Source: JAZDLC01 sp043802345 (GTDB lineage Bacteria > Planctomycetota > B15-G4 > JADJEK01). Taken from it: 17,908 bases of DNA. The translations under genes were made by a program, and so were the position numbers. Shown here in pieces: positions 1-6,417 of this stretch. Numbering within the stretch: position 1 is the first letter of the stretch; each line of letters begins with the position of its first letter. The notes beneath the pieces are model-generated. The model was not told the DNA's origin, did not search any database, and saw only the letters and a program-made list of their open reading frames with translations. The stretch lies in the NCBI GenBank assembly GCA_043802345.1, contig JAZDLC010000476.1, positions 1 through 17,908 of the forward strand, given 5' to 3'.

Positions 1-398
1 TCGCGCTGGATGTAGAGGACGTCGATCTGGAAGCGGGCGAGCTGTGGCTCCGGACCACGAAGAACGACCGACCCGACCGCGTGTTCCTTGCACCGGCGAC
101 CGTCGAGCTGTTGCGCCCCTTCATCGAGGGAAGGTCTGGGCCGCTGTTTACCGGACGGAACGGCCATCGCCTTTCCTCCCGCCACGTCCAGCGCCGCCTG
201 GCCATGTGGCTCGGTAGAGTCGGGGTCACACGGCATGCGTCGCCGCACTCGCTGCGCCACAGCTTCGCGACTCGGCTCTACGAGAAGACCGGCGACATGC
301 TCCTCGTGAAGTCTGCGCTGGGCCACAGAAGCATCCTGTCCACCGCAATCTATGCCCACGCTGGAGGGGATCGATTGAGGAATGCGCTCTCAGGTTGA
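1..398 (+). CDS. Tyrosine recombinase/integrase, C-terminal part (5' end outside window)
   Basis: The reading frame is open from base 3 and ends at TGA 396-398, so the N-terminal part lies off the window. It shows the end of a phage-integrase catalytic domain: a beta-hairpin with the likely catalytic Lys (TTKNDRPDRVFLA), then the box HSLRHSFATRLY with the His and second Arg, LGHRSI with the second His, and the Tyr nucleophile in STAIYAHA. The first catalytic Arg would lie upstream of the window. This is the XerC/D and lambda-integrase family, which cuts and rejoins DNA at specific sites through a 3'-phosphotyrosine link. It may be a second recombinase of the element that also carries the integrase at 4840, or the edge of a neighbouring element. 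The family call is firm; the role is not. Confidence 0.9.
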   Translation, partial: ALDVEDVDLEAGELWLRTTKNDRPDRVFLAPATVELLRPFIEGRSGPLFTGRNGHRLSSRHVQRRLAMWLGRVGVTRHASPHSLRHSFATRLYEKTGDMLLVKSALGHRSILSTAIYAHAGGDRLRNALSG

Positions 399-550
399 GG
401 CCGACGCACACTCCGATCAAGCGCGACCAGCCCCGGCTCGCGTATCGATCCGATCCGCCACTAGTAACCAATGGCTTGCGCCGAAAACGGTGACACCCAG
501 TGTACTTGTCTCTCGTGCAACACAGTATCCTGGCGAGGGCAGGAGTTCAC

Positions 551-1219
551 ATGGGACGCAACGACAGCAACAAGCAGGCGGACCTCGACGAAGCAATCAA
601 GACGGCCAGAGAGGCCCTTGACCAAATTTTCTATCTGCCACATCCACCGCGGAATGCGCAGGATATCCAGAAGTCCATGCTAGTCAAAATCGCGTCAGGG
701 TTGAGGCTCAAGCTCTCCAAAGGTGATCTGGTCAGGGCATTCGGAGCCGAGGGCATCGACCCGAGCCCTCTTCTGGAGGCTGCTCAGGCTCTCGATCCGC
801 CAAGCGCCTTGCGTGCTCTCGCTGCGATCGACGAGCTTGAGATCGCCTTGAATGATGCGAGAGACCGGCAGGAAGTGAGGGGGCCAGATCGCAAGGCGCG
901 AGAACAAGATGACGATGAACACGAAGACCCCGAGGAGAAGGCGAAGGCCCTTCTCGATGCGTGTCCGCTGGATGTTGAACTGGTCTCGGTCCTGGAGGTG
1001 CTGCTGGCCCTCAATCCGGGCGATGGTCTGATTGCACTGGCTCTGAAGAGGAAGATGAAGGTCGATGTGGATTCGACTCACCTTCAGAAACGCCTGGTTC
1101 CGCGTCTGAAGGCATACGGTGTCCGGAATGAGAAGAAGAGGAATCGCGGATACTACATACTCGAAGAGTCAAAGCCCATCTGTGTCCGAGCTTTAAAATT
1201 GTACCTCCAGGGCAAGTAG
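551..1219 (+). CDS. Hypothetical protein, unrecognised, possible C-terminal winged helix
   Basis: 222 residues from ATG 551, which I prefer to the in-frame GTG at 500 because AGGAG (541-545) sits five bases before it. I do not recognise the family. The first ~100 residues look helical, with alternating Leu/Ala patterns. A highly charged linker follows at about residues 105-135 (QDDDEHEDPEEKAKA). The C-terminal ~75 residues include HLQKRLVPRLKAYGVRN and RNRGYYILEESK, which is compatible with a winged helix (recognition helix, then a GYYI wing strand), so DNA binding is possible. No signal peptide or membrane segment is seen. It sits alone between a recombinase and the replication operon, as cargo or an element regulator would. 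By eye its codon use is less GC-extreme than the integrase at 4840. The function is unknown. Confidence 0.75.
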   Translation: MGRNDSNKQADLDEAIKTAREALDQIFYLPHPPRNAQDIQKSMLVKIASGLRLKLSKGDLVRAFGAEGIDPSPLLEAAQALDPPSALRALAAIDELEIALNDARDRQEVRGPDRKAREQDDDEHEDPEEKAKALLDACPLDVELVSVLEVLLALNPGDGLIALALKRKMKVDVDSTHLQKRLVPRLKAYGVRNEKKRNRGYYILEESKPICVRALKLYLQGK

Positions 1220-1221
1220 GA

Positions 1222-1254
1222 GAGGAACACCCCTGGAACAAGTGAGGAACAAGC
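1222..1254 (+). repeat. Three 11-bp direct repeats with core GGAACA
   Basis: Three consecutive 11-mers, gaggaacaccc, ctggaacaagt and gaggaacaagc, place GGAACA at 1224, 1235 and 1246, exactly 11 bp apart and so on one face of the helix. They lie just after the stop of the 551-1219 gene and about 45 bp before the start of the HTH gene at 1298. Phased short repeats in this position are typical of operators or excisionase/iteron-type binding sites. The repeats are seen in the sequence; binding by the adjacent HTH protein is inference. Confidence 0.55.
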
Positions 1255-1275
1255 CGGGATAGAGTGTGTGAGCCT

Positions 1276-1296
1276 GTGCCCATAGAACGTGGGCAC
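1276..1296 (+). promoter_or_regulatory. Perfect 7-bp inverted repeat directly before the HTH-gene start
   Basis: GTGCCCA (1276-1282) and TGGGCAC (1290-1296) are perfect inverted repeats around a 7-nt centre (TAGAACG). The right arm ends one base before ATG 1298, so the repeat covers the place where a Shine-Dalgarno sequence would normally lie, and no good one is seen elsewhere. It could be a protein operator, or an RNA hairpin that limits initiation of the whole coupled operon. Confidence 0.45.
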
Positions 1297-1297
1297 C

Positions 1298-1534
1298 ATG
1301 AACAAGCTCTCATCATCCAACCGACTCATTGGCCTGCGAGCCGCTGCGGACCTGTTCGCAGACTGGCTCCGCGACGCCGCCGATCGCAGCGACCTTCGCC
1401 ATCACCGCGTCGGCCAGCGTCTCCTGTTCGACGAACAATTGCTCGGCCACCTTCTGGAGCGAGGGCTGCGGTGCGTTAGCTCAGGTGATCCGACCTGTGA
1501 GGACGATGCTGACACGCGGGAAGAGGGGTCTTGA
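1298..1534 (+). CDS. Small excisionase/MerR-like helix-turn-helix protein
   Basis: 78 residues. ATG 1298 is preferred over the in-frame GTG 1289, which lies inside the inverted repeat. The pattern LIGLRAAADLFADWLRD, then RHHRVGQRLLFDEQLL, resembles the HTH_17/excisionase layout: a helix with the AAxxL motif, a second helix, a short wing with RVGxRLLF, and a closing helix. The usual LGVS-type turn is altered, so the match is partial. The acidic tail (CEDDADTREEGS) is probably disordered. The stop codon overlaps the ATG of the primase gene (TGATG, 1532-1536), which indicates translational coupling. Possible roles are recombination directionality factor or operon regulator. It could also be an ordinary small DNA-binding protein. 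Confidence 0.6.
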   Translation: MNKLSSSNRLIGLRAAADLFADWLRDAADRSDLRHHRVGQRLLFDEQLLGHLLERGLRCVSSGDPTCEDDADTREEGS

Positions 1535-4170
1535 TGGACTGCCATATCAGCTCCGTGCGGGACACTCTACGTTGCGTCGCGGGCGCCGGCCAAGTCGTCG
1601 AACTCCGGGCTCTCAAGGTCCGCACTCAGGAGAATGACCCGTTCCCCAGGACGGTCTCTGGGTACTTCGACGACCCCGAGAAGCTTATCCAGGCAGCCAG
1701 CAACATCCAGGGCGCCCAAGGGATCTACTTCACCCTCAATCCCGTGAAGCCCGCCCTGCTGGCACGCTCTACGAACCGGGCCAGGCCGTGCTCCAAGGGC
1801 GACATGACGACCTCTGACAGCGACATCGTGCGGAGGCAATTCCTGTTCTTGGACTTCGATGCCGTCCGCCCTTCAGGGATCAGCGCGACGGACGATGAGA
1901 AGACTGCCGCCATGGAGCGGGCCAATGTCGTCCGGACCGATCTCGTGGCTCGTGGCTGGCCAGAGCCCATCCTGGCGGACTCCGGAAACGGCGCTCACCT
2001 CCTCTTCTGCGTGGACTTGCCGAGTGATGACGATGGCCTGCTGGAACGAGCGACCCAGGCCATCTCGGTTCGATACAGCGATGACACAGTCAACATCGAC
2101 ACGTCCACGGCGAATCCGGCCCGGCTGATCCCGCTCTACGGCACGCTGAAGGCCAAGGGAGACCACACAGAGGATCGACCACACCGACTCTCCCGCATCG
2201 TCCACGCTCCAGACCAACTCCAGGTCGTACCTCAGGACGCGCTGGAGTCGGTGGCAGCCGGCGCGCCTGTGAGACCGGGTCCAACTTCGGGTCAGGGCAA
2301 CGACCGCGGTTTCGATGTGGAGACATGGATTCAGAAGGTCGGCCTCGCCATCAAGAAGGGTCCGTCCGCCTGGCGGGGTGGTCGCCGATGGGAGCTGGCG
2401 GAATGCCCGTTCAACCCCGAGCACAATCAGGGTGAGGCGTACCTCGTCGAACTCCCGAACGGTGCCGTCGCCGCCGGCTGCCACCACGCGAGCTGCACCT
2501 GGGGATGGCCCGAGCTACGCGCCCGATACGAGCCCCAACATGCCGGGGAGGGCACTGACAAAACCGACAAAAGGGCTTTTGTCGGTTTTGTCAGTGAGGG
2601 GGGTGGCCATTCTCAGAATTCGTGGGAGGAGCCAATCCCACTGGCGGGCGAACTGCTACCCGTCCCTCCATTCGACCTTGACCTACTACCGTCCCCTCTG
2701 CGCCCTTCTGTTCAGGACATCACGGAGCGGATGCAGTGCCCTCCGGACTTCCCGGCCGTTGGCACCATGATCGCCCTTGCTGGAGTGGTCGGCCGCAAAG
2801 TGTCCATCCGCCCGAAACAACACGATGACTGGGAAGTCGTTTCCAATCTCTGGGGCGCGATCGTTGGCCGCTCTGGCGTTCTCAAGACACCCGCGTTTCA
2901 GGAATCCACTCGCCCGCTACATGCGCTTGAAGCAGAGGCGCGGAGACAGTTCGAGGAGGAGCAAAGTCGCGCTGAGGTACGCGGGGCGATTCGGAAGGAG
3001 CGGGAGAAGCTGGCGCAGGCCGCAGCAAGAAAGGCGATCACGACGGGTGGCGATCCAGACGAAGCGTATCGAGCCGTGATCGATGAGGAAGATGAAGCTC
3101 CCATCCGGCGACGCCTCATCACCAACGACTGCACGGTGGAGAAGCTGGGCGAGCTCCTCGGAGAGAACTCGAACGGCGTGACGATCTTCCGCGACGAGCT
3201 GATCGGGTTCCTTCGTGGGCTCGACCAGGAGGGTCGGGAGTCCTCTCGTGCGTTCTTCCTGGAATCTTGGAATGGAACGGGTTCGTTCATCTACGACCGG
3301 ATCGGGCGTGGCACGCTCGATATCGAGGCGGCCATCGTCAGCATCCTGGGCGGCATTCAGCCCGGCCCTCTCGCCGCATATCTCCGCTCGTCCACGCGGA
3401 ACCAGGGTGATGATGGCTTCATCCAGCGATTCCAACTGCTGGTCTGGCCGGACGTTTCGCCGGACTGGAAGAATGTTGATCGACCGCCGAACCTCAAAGC
3501 CCGGATGTCCGCGGAGCGCGTATTCCGGCGGCTGAACTCGTGCGATGCGGAGGCTCTCGGAGCCGTACGAGATCCGGATGATCCAACGCGCAGACCGTTT
3601 CTGCGGTTCACGCCCGAGGCACAGGAGCGGTTCAACGCCTGGCGTAAGGATCTAGAGCACCACCTGCGCTCCGGCAAGGAATCTCCGGCGCTGGAGTCAC
3701 ACCTCTCCAAGTACCGCAGCCTGATCCCATCCCTGGCCCACTTGAATCACCTCGCAGAGGCTCCGGACGGTTCCGTTGATACCGACTCTCTCGAACGAGC
3801 CTTGGGCTGGGGCAGATACCTGATCAGCCACGCTCGCCGGGTCTATGCCTGCATCGAGTCGCCCGAGATGGCTGCTGCCAAGGAACTCTCCAAGAAGATC
3901 TTAAGCCGAAAGCTCGGTCCGGTGATCGAAGTGCGAGAAGTCTACCGCAGAAACTGGTCGGGGCTCACGTCACCCGGCGATGTCCGGAAAGGGCTGGAGG
4001 TCCTGGAAGATCACCATTGGGTTCGAAAGCTGGTCGAGCAGACAGACGGAGCCCCGAAGACCCGCTACTTCGTGAACCCGAGAATTCTCAAATCGGGGGG
4101 GGAGGGCACTGACAAAAACCACAAAATGGCTTTTTTCGGTTTTTTCAGTCAGGGGGGTGCCGAATCATGA
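1534..4170 (+). CDS. Primase-DUF3987 helicase fusion, replication protein of mobile element
   Basis: 878 residues from ATG 1534, which overlaps the previous stop and is preceded by AGAGGGG. The N-terminal ~230 residues look like an archaeo-eukaryotic-type primase: FLFLDFDAV gives the acidic metal site (D107, D109), ADSGNGAHLLF the conserved SGxGxH box (H155), and NPARLIPLYGT the third conserved block. A Cys/His cluster at about 291-321 (CPFNPEH, then GCHHASC) may bind zinc. From about 390 on it matches the DUF3987 helicase-like domain: Walker A-like GRSGVLKT (445-452), the NDCTVEKLGELL strand-helix, Walker B-like TIFRDELIGFL (D554, E555), and the GFIQRFQLLVWPD segment. A charged helical insert lies at about 463-520. 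It would start or sustain replication of the element. It contains two in-frame palindromic repeats (residues ~338-358 and ~856-876). Family assignment is good; in vivo role is inferred. Confidence 0.85.
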   Translation: MDCHISSVRDTLRCVAGAGQVVELRALKVRTQENDPFPRTVSGYFDDPEKLIQAASNIQGAQGIYFTLNPVKPALLARSTNRARPCSKGDMTTSDSDIVRRQFLFLDFDAVRPSGISATDDEKTAAMERANVVRTDLVARGWPEPILADSGNGAHLLFCVDLPSDDDGLLERATQAISVRYSDDTVNIDTSTANPARLIPLYGTLKAKGDHTEDRPHRLSRIVHAPDQLQVVPQDALESVAAGAPVRPGPTSGQGNDRGFDVETWIQKVGLAIKKGPSAWRGGRRWELAECPFNPEHNQGEAYLVELPNGAVAAGCHHASCTWGWPELRARYEPQHAGEGTDKTDKRAFVGFVSEGGGHSQNSWEEPIPLAGELLPVPPFDLDLLPSPLRPSVQDITERMQCPPDFPAVGTMIALAGVVGRKVSIRPKQHDDWEVVSNLWGAIVGRSGVLKTPAFQESTRPLHALEAEARRQFEEEQSRAEVRGAIRKEREKLAQAAARKAITTGGDPDEAYRAVIDEEDEAPIRRRLITNDCTVEKLGELLGENSNGVTIFRDELIGFLRGLDQEGRESSRAFFLESWNGTGSFIYDRIGRGTLDIEAAIVSILGGIQPGPLAAYLRSSTRNQGDDGFIQRFQLLVWPDVSPDWKNVDRPPNLKARMSAERVFRRLNSCDAEALGAVRDPDDPTRRPFLRFTPEAQERFNAWRKDLEHHLRSGKESPALESHLSKYRSLIPSLAHLNHLAEAPDGSVDTDSLERALGWGRYLISHARRVYACIESPEMAAAKELSKKILSRKLGPVIEVREVYRRNWSGLTSPGDVRKGLEVLEDHHWVRKLVEQTDGAPKTRYFVNPRILKSGGEGTDKNHKMAFFGFFSQGGAES
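2545..2605 (+). repeat. In-frame palindromic repeat, copy 1 (perfect 21-bp hairpin)
   Basis: Bases 2553-2596 form a perfect palindrome: 21-nt arms (2553-2573 and 2576-2596) around a GG loop. The flanks are ggggaggg on the left and aggggggtg on the right. It is read in frame in the primase gene as GEGTDKTDKRAFVGFVSEGG, between the Cys/His cluster and the DUF3987 domain, where a linker would tolerate insertion. The arms are unusually AT-rich for this gene. A 61-nt relative lies at 4099-4159. Confidence 0.9.
4099..4159 (+). repeat. In-frame palindromic repeat, copy 2 (degenerate)
   Basis: This 61-nt unit matches copy 1 with the same flanks (ggggaggg, aggggggtg). Its 44-nt core (4107-4150) differs from copy 1 at six positions. 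Most changes break base pairs, so the hairpin is imperfect. It lies 1,554 nt (518 codons) from copy 1, hence in the same frame, and is read as GEGTDKNHKMAFFGFFSQGG at the very C-terminus of the primase. A G8 run precedes it (4095-4102), and it ends seven bases before the next gene's ATG. Confidence 0.85.
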
Positions 4171-4472
4171 ACATCACAAACGTCCACTTCACGCCGGCTC
4201 CGCCCCGAGACTGCCGTACCGGCCTGCTCGGCTACCTCAAGTTCGATATGGCGGGTCTAAGGATCAGCGGCGTCACGCTGCGCCAGACCAGGCGCGGAAG
4301 GCTGACGCTGTCGTTCCCGATCCATCACGACCGTACGGGCCGCCAGCATACCCCCGTTCGCCCCACGGACGCCCACGCGCGCTCGGAGATCGAGCGGGCG
4401 GTACTGGACGCCATCGGCCCTCTGGATCCCGACACGGGCGCGACGGCGGGCCACGGGGGGAGCAGAGCATGA
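4167..4472 (+). CDS. SpoVG-like small protein
   Basis: 101 residues. ATG 4167 overlaps the primase TGA (ATGA), so translation is probably coupled; no clear independent ribosome site is seen. The central pattern, FDMAGLRISGVTLRQTRRGR followed by LTLSFPIHHD, then a conserved-looking VRPTDAHARSEIERAVLDAI helix, resembles the SpoVG fold: beta-strands with an Arg-rich turn, a SFP strand and a C-terminal helix. SpoVG-family proteins are small nucleic-acid-binding regulators. In this mobile-element setting a DNA/RNA-binding accessory to replication or regulation is plausible. The last ~10 residues (TGATAGHGGSRA) look unstructured. The family match is from pattern memory only. Confidence 0.6.
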   Translation: MNITNVHFTPAPPRDCRTGLLGYLKFDMAGLRISGVTLRQTRRGRLTLSFPIHHDRTGRQHTPVRPTDAHARSEIERAVLDAIGPLDPDTGATAGHGGSRA

Positions 4473-4732
4473 GCGACATACCGAAAACTGGCGATCGGCC
4501 TGCGCACGACGAAGCAGCCAACATCGAGCCGATCATGCTCCGGACGAAGGACGCCGCTCGATTGCTGGAGATCTCCGTGCGTCACCTCGGGTCCTTGGTC
4601 AGGTCGGGCAGGGTCCCGCACGTCAGGTTCGGCAGGTCCATTCGGTTTCCGTTGGAGATGTTGCGCGACTACCTGAATCGCGAAGCCGCCAAGTCCGTCC
4701 GGCGCGCAAGAACCCGATCTGGCGAAAGCTGA
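4469..4732 (+). CDS. HTH_17/excisionase-type DNA-binding protein
   Basis: 87 residues from ATG 4469, overlapping the previous stop (ATGA) with GGGGGGAG (4455-4462) as ribosome site. The core at about 25-72 is a classic excisionase/MerR-like motif: MLRTKDAARLLEISVRHLGS is helix-turn-helix, VRSGRVPHVRFGRSIRFP is the second helix and wing, and LEMLRDYLNR the last helix. The tail is Arg-rich (KSVRRARTRSGES). It lies about 107 bp before the integrase ATG, the usual place for a recombination directionality factor, which bends att DNA and drives excision by the integrase. It could instead be a transcription regulator. Confidence 0.8.
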   Translation: MSDIPKTGDRPAHDEAANIEPIMLRTKDAARLLEISVRHLGSLVRSGRVPHVRFGRSIRFPLEMLRDYLNREAAKSVRRARTRSGES

Positions 4733-4741
4733 GATCCGGTG

Positions 4742-4837
4742 ATGAATCACCTTGCCCTGCGAGCACACCGAGGGAACATGCGACCCACGAAAGACGACGA
4801 CGAGATCAACCTGACGGACCCGCGAGGAGGGCAGTAG
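4742..4837 (+). CDS. Possible 31-residue small protein
   Basis: ATG 4742 to TAG 4835-4837 fills the gap between the second HTH gene and the integrase almost exactly: it starts 9 bp after one stop and ends 2 bp before the next ATG. The internal Met at residue 13 gives MRPTKDDDEINLTDPRGGQ, a hydrophilic, acidic peptide. The integrase ribosome site (GAGGAGG, 4824-4830) lies in its last codons. It may be a real small gene or only a coupling leader; composition alone does not decide. Confidence 0.3.
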   Translation: MNHLALRAHRGNMRPTKDDDEINLTDPRGGQ

Positions 4838-4839
4838 CC

Positions 4840-5994
4840 ATGGCATCCGTGTACGCGGCGAAGGGCCGGAAGAACCTGATGATCACCTGGGTGGATGCCT
4901 CCGGGCGTAGGCGCACGCGGTCGTCTGGAACCAGGGAACGGCGCGTGGCCGAGCGGCTGGCCGGGGACCTGGAGAAGCGGGAGCTGCTGATCCGCGAGGG
5001 CCTGGCCGACCCCCGCGCCGACCGGTTCGCCGCTGCCGCACGGAAGCCGCTGACCGACCATGCTCAGGACTTCCTCCAGTACCTGCGCGACAAGGGCAGC
5101 TCGCCGAAGCACCTGTCCGACCGGGAGGGGCAGCTCGGCCGACTCATCGCCGCCATGCGTGCGACCCGGATCGCGGACCTGACTCCGGCCCGGGTCCAGG
5201 GCGGGATCGCGGATCTGAAGACCGAGCGGCAGATCGCGGTGCGGACCGCGAACCGGCACCTCATGGCGATCAAGGCGTTCTGCAAGTGGATGGTGCGCGA
5301 GGGGAGGATGGACTCCGACCCGCTGGTCGGGCTGTCCGGCGGGAATCCGAACATTGATCGACGCCATGAGCGGCGCGCGTTGTCGCGGGAGGAGATCGGA
5401 AAGCTCATCGCGGCTGCCGTGGCCGGAAAGGACTGCCGTGGACTCAGCGGTCGGGACCGCGCCATGTTGTTCCGCATCGCCCTCGGCACAGGCTTCCGCG
5501 CCTCCGAGATCGCGTCGCTCACGCCCGCGTCGTTCTACCTGGACAAGGAGCAGCCGATCATCGTCGTCGAGGCCGGCTATTCGAAGAACAGGCGTCGTGC
5601 CGTCCAGCCGATCCGCCGCGACCTCGCGGAGCTGCTCAAGCCCTGGCTCGCGACGCGGCCCCCGGACCGCCCTGTGTTCGACGTGCCGAACCTGCACCAC
5701 CGCACCGCCGCGTATGTGAAGCACGACCTGGAAGTCGCCGGCATTCCGTATCTCGACGACGGCCGTGTCGCCGACTTCCACAGCCTCCGCGTCACTTTCA
5801 TCAGCGAGGTCGTGGCTTCCGGCGCCAGCGTAAAGGAGGCGCAGCTCCTGGCCCGGCACGCCGACCCCGGGCTGACGATCAGCGTGTACACCAAGACCTC
5901 GCTCCACGATCTGGGCCGCGCGCTGGAGGCCATGCCGGGGACGGCAAATGCCGCGCAAGGGGAAGCAGGCGGCCCCGAGGTGCAATCGGCCTGA
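4840..5994 (+). CDS. int: Site-specific tyrosine integrase
   Basis: 384 residues from ATG 4840, with GAGGAGG about 9 bases upstream. The N-terminus (residues 1-55: VYAAKGRKNLMITWVDASGR and following) has the short beta-rich arm-binding look. The SAM-like core-binding domain spans about 70-165. The catalytic domain spans about 178-360 with all expected residues: R220 in GTGFRASEI, K249 in GYSKNRR, H314 and R317 in DFHSLRVTF, H340 in LARHADPGLT and nucleophile Y350 in SVYTKTS. The enzyme integrates and excises the element by strand exchange at att sites. The adjacent HTH/Xis-like gene and the replication operon support a self-mobile element. No obvious att core lies immediately downstream; the best candidate is the tRNA-Ser fragment 2 kb away. 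Confidence 0.93.
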   Translation: MASVYAAKGRKNLMITWVDASGRRRTRSSGTRERRVAERLAGDLEKRELLIREGLADPRADRFAAAARKPLTDHAQDFLQYLRDKGSSPKHLSDREGQLGRLIAAMRATRIADLTPARVQGGIADLKTERQIAVRTANRHLMAIKAFCKWMVREGRMDSDPLVGLSGGNPNIDRRHERRALSREEIGKLIAAAVAGKDCRGLSGRDRAMLFRIALGTGFRASEIASLTPASFYLDKEQPIIVVEAGYSKNRRRAVQPIRRDLAELLKPWLATRPPDRPVFDVPNLHHRTAAYVKHDLEVAGIPYLDDGRVADFHSLRVTFISEVVASGASVKEAQLLARHADPGLTISVYTKTSLHDLGRALEAMPGTANAAQGEAGGPEVQSA

Positions 5995-6002
5995 AACCGC
6001 GT

Positions 6003-6031
6003 TTGATACGGCGTTCGCCGATCGACATATT
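6003..6031 (+). promoter_or_regulatory. Sigma70-like promoter with palindrome in the spacer
   Basis: TTGATA (6003-6008, 5 of 6 to consensus), a 17-bp spacer and CATATT (6026-6031, 4 of 6) lie just after the integrase stop, reading toward 6075 and 6418. The spacer holds the inverted repeat CGGCG-TT-CGCCG (6009-6020), placed where a repressor would block RNA polymerase. The promoter is predicted by eye only. Confidence 0.4.
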
Positions 6032-6074
6032 GACCCAGAGCACACACCGCAACTCCAGAAACGAGATCAAGCCA

Positions 6075-6350
6075 ATGGCCACGACCACAAGGAATAAGAC
6101 GACCACCACAGAGAAGATATCCGCCCAGGCCCCGAACCCCGCCTTCGCGCACCTGGTGGAGTACATGAAGGCGCTCCCGAACGCCGTCTACGCCGCCGCC
6201 GGAGCACGCCCTTGCTCCCGCGCGACATTGTCGTTCTCGGCCTCTCGATCCGACCCCACTTGGCAACAGACTTCCGGACTCACCTCGATCGAGTCTTCGG
6301 CCTGGTCGGAGCCCGAGATTCTCGACGGCCATCTACCCGGGAGAGCGTGA
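6075..6350 (+). pseudogene. Possible frameshifted small gene remnant
   Basis: ATG 6075 opens 91 codons. The first ~43 residues look like protein (EKISAQAPNPAFAHLVEYMK, then ALPNAVYAAAG). After about base 6205 the same frame becomes Ser/Arg-rich and unconvincing, while another frame reads LLPRDIVVLGLSIRPHLATD followed by FRTHLDRVFGLVG, which looks more like folded protein and stays open to TGA 6419-6421. A single frameshift near 6200-6212 would join the two. No family is recognised. The stretch 5995-6417 holds no other gene candidate. It may be a decayed cargo gene or chance open frames. Confidence 0.3.
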
Positions 6351-6417
6351 GCTTGGCGAAACCCGTCTCGCCCAGATGTGATAGACTCCGGCCATATAAC
6401 ATGGAGAGGAGCGTTTC

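Noticed and set aside
500..550. Upstream GTG start for the 551-1219 gene
   Set aside because: ATG 551 has AGGAG at good spacing; the extra 17 residues have no such support.
4747..6045. Long minus-strand open frame opposite the integrase
   Set aside because: Product is low-complexity Arg/Pro/Gly-rich; the opposite strand encodes a complete integrase with all catalytic residues. It is an effect of high GC.
5995..6074. Second copy of the tRNA-Ser core as a left attachment site after the integrase
   Set aside because: No match to the T-arm or anticodon-arm sequence was found by eye here or around 398-550.
6391..6400. CATATAAC as a -10 box for the 6418 gene
   Set aside because: No -35-like hexamer at 16-18 bp, and it lies too close to the ribosome site to be convincing.
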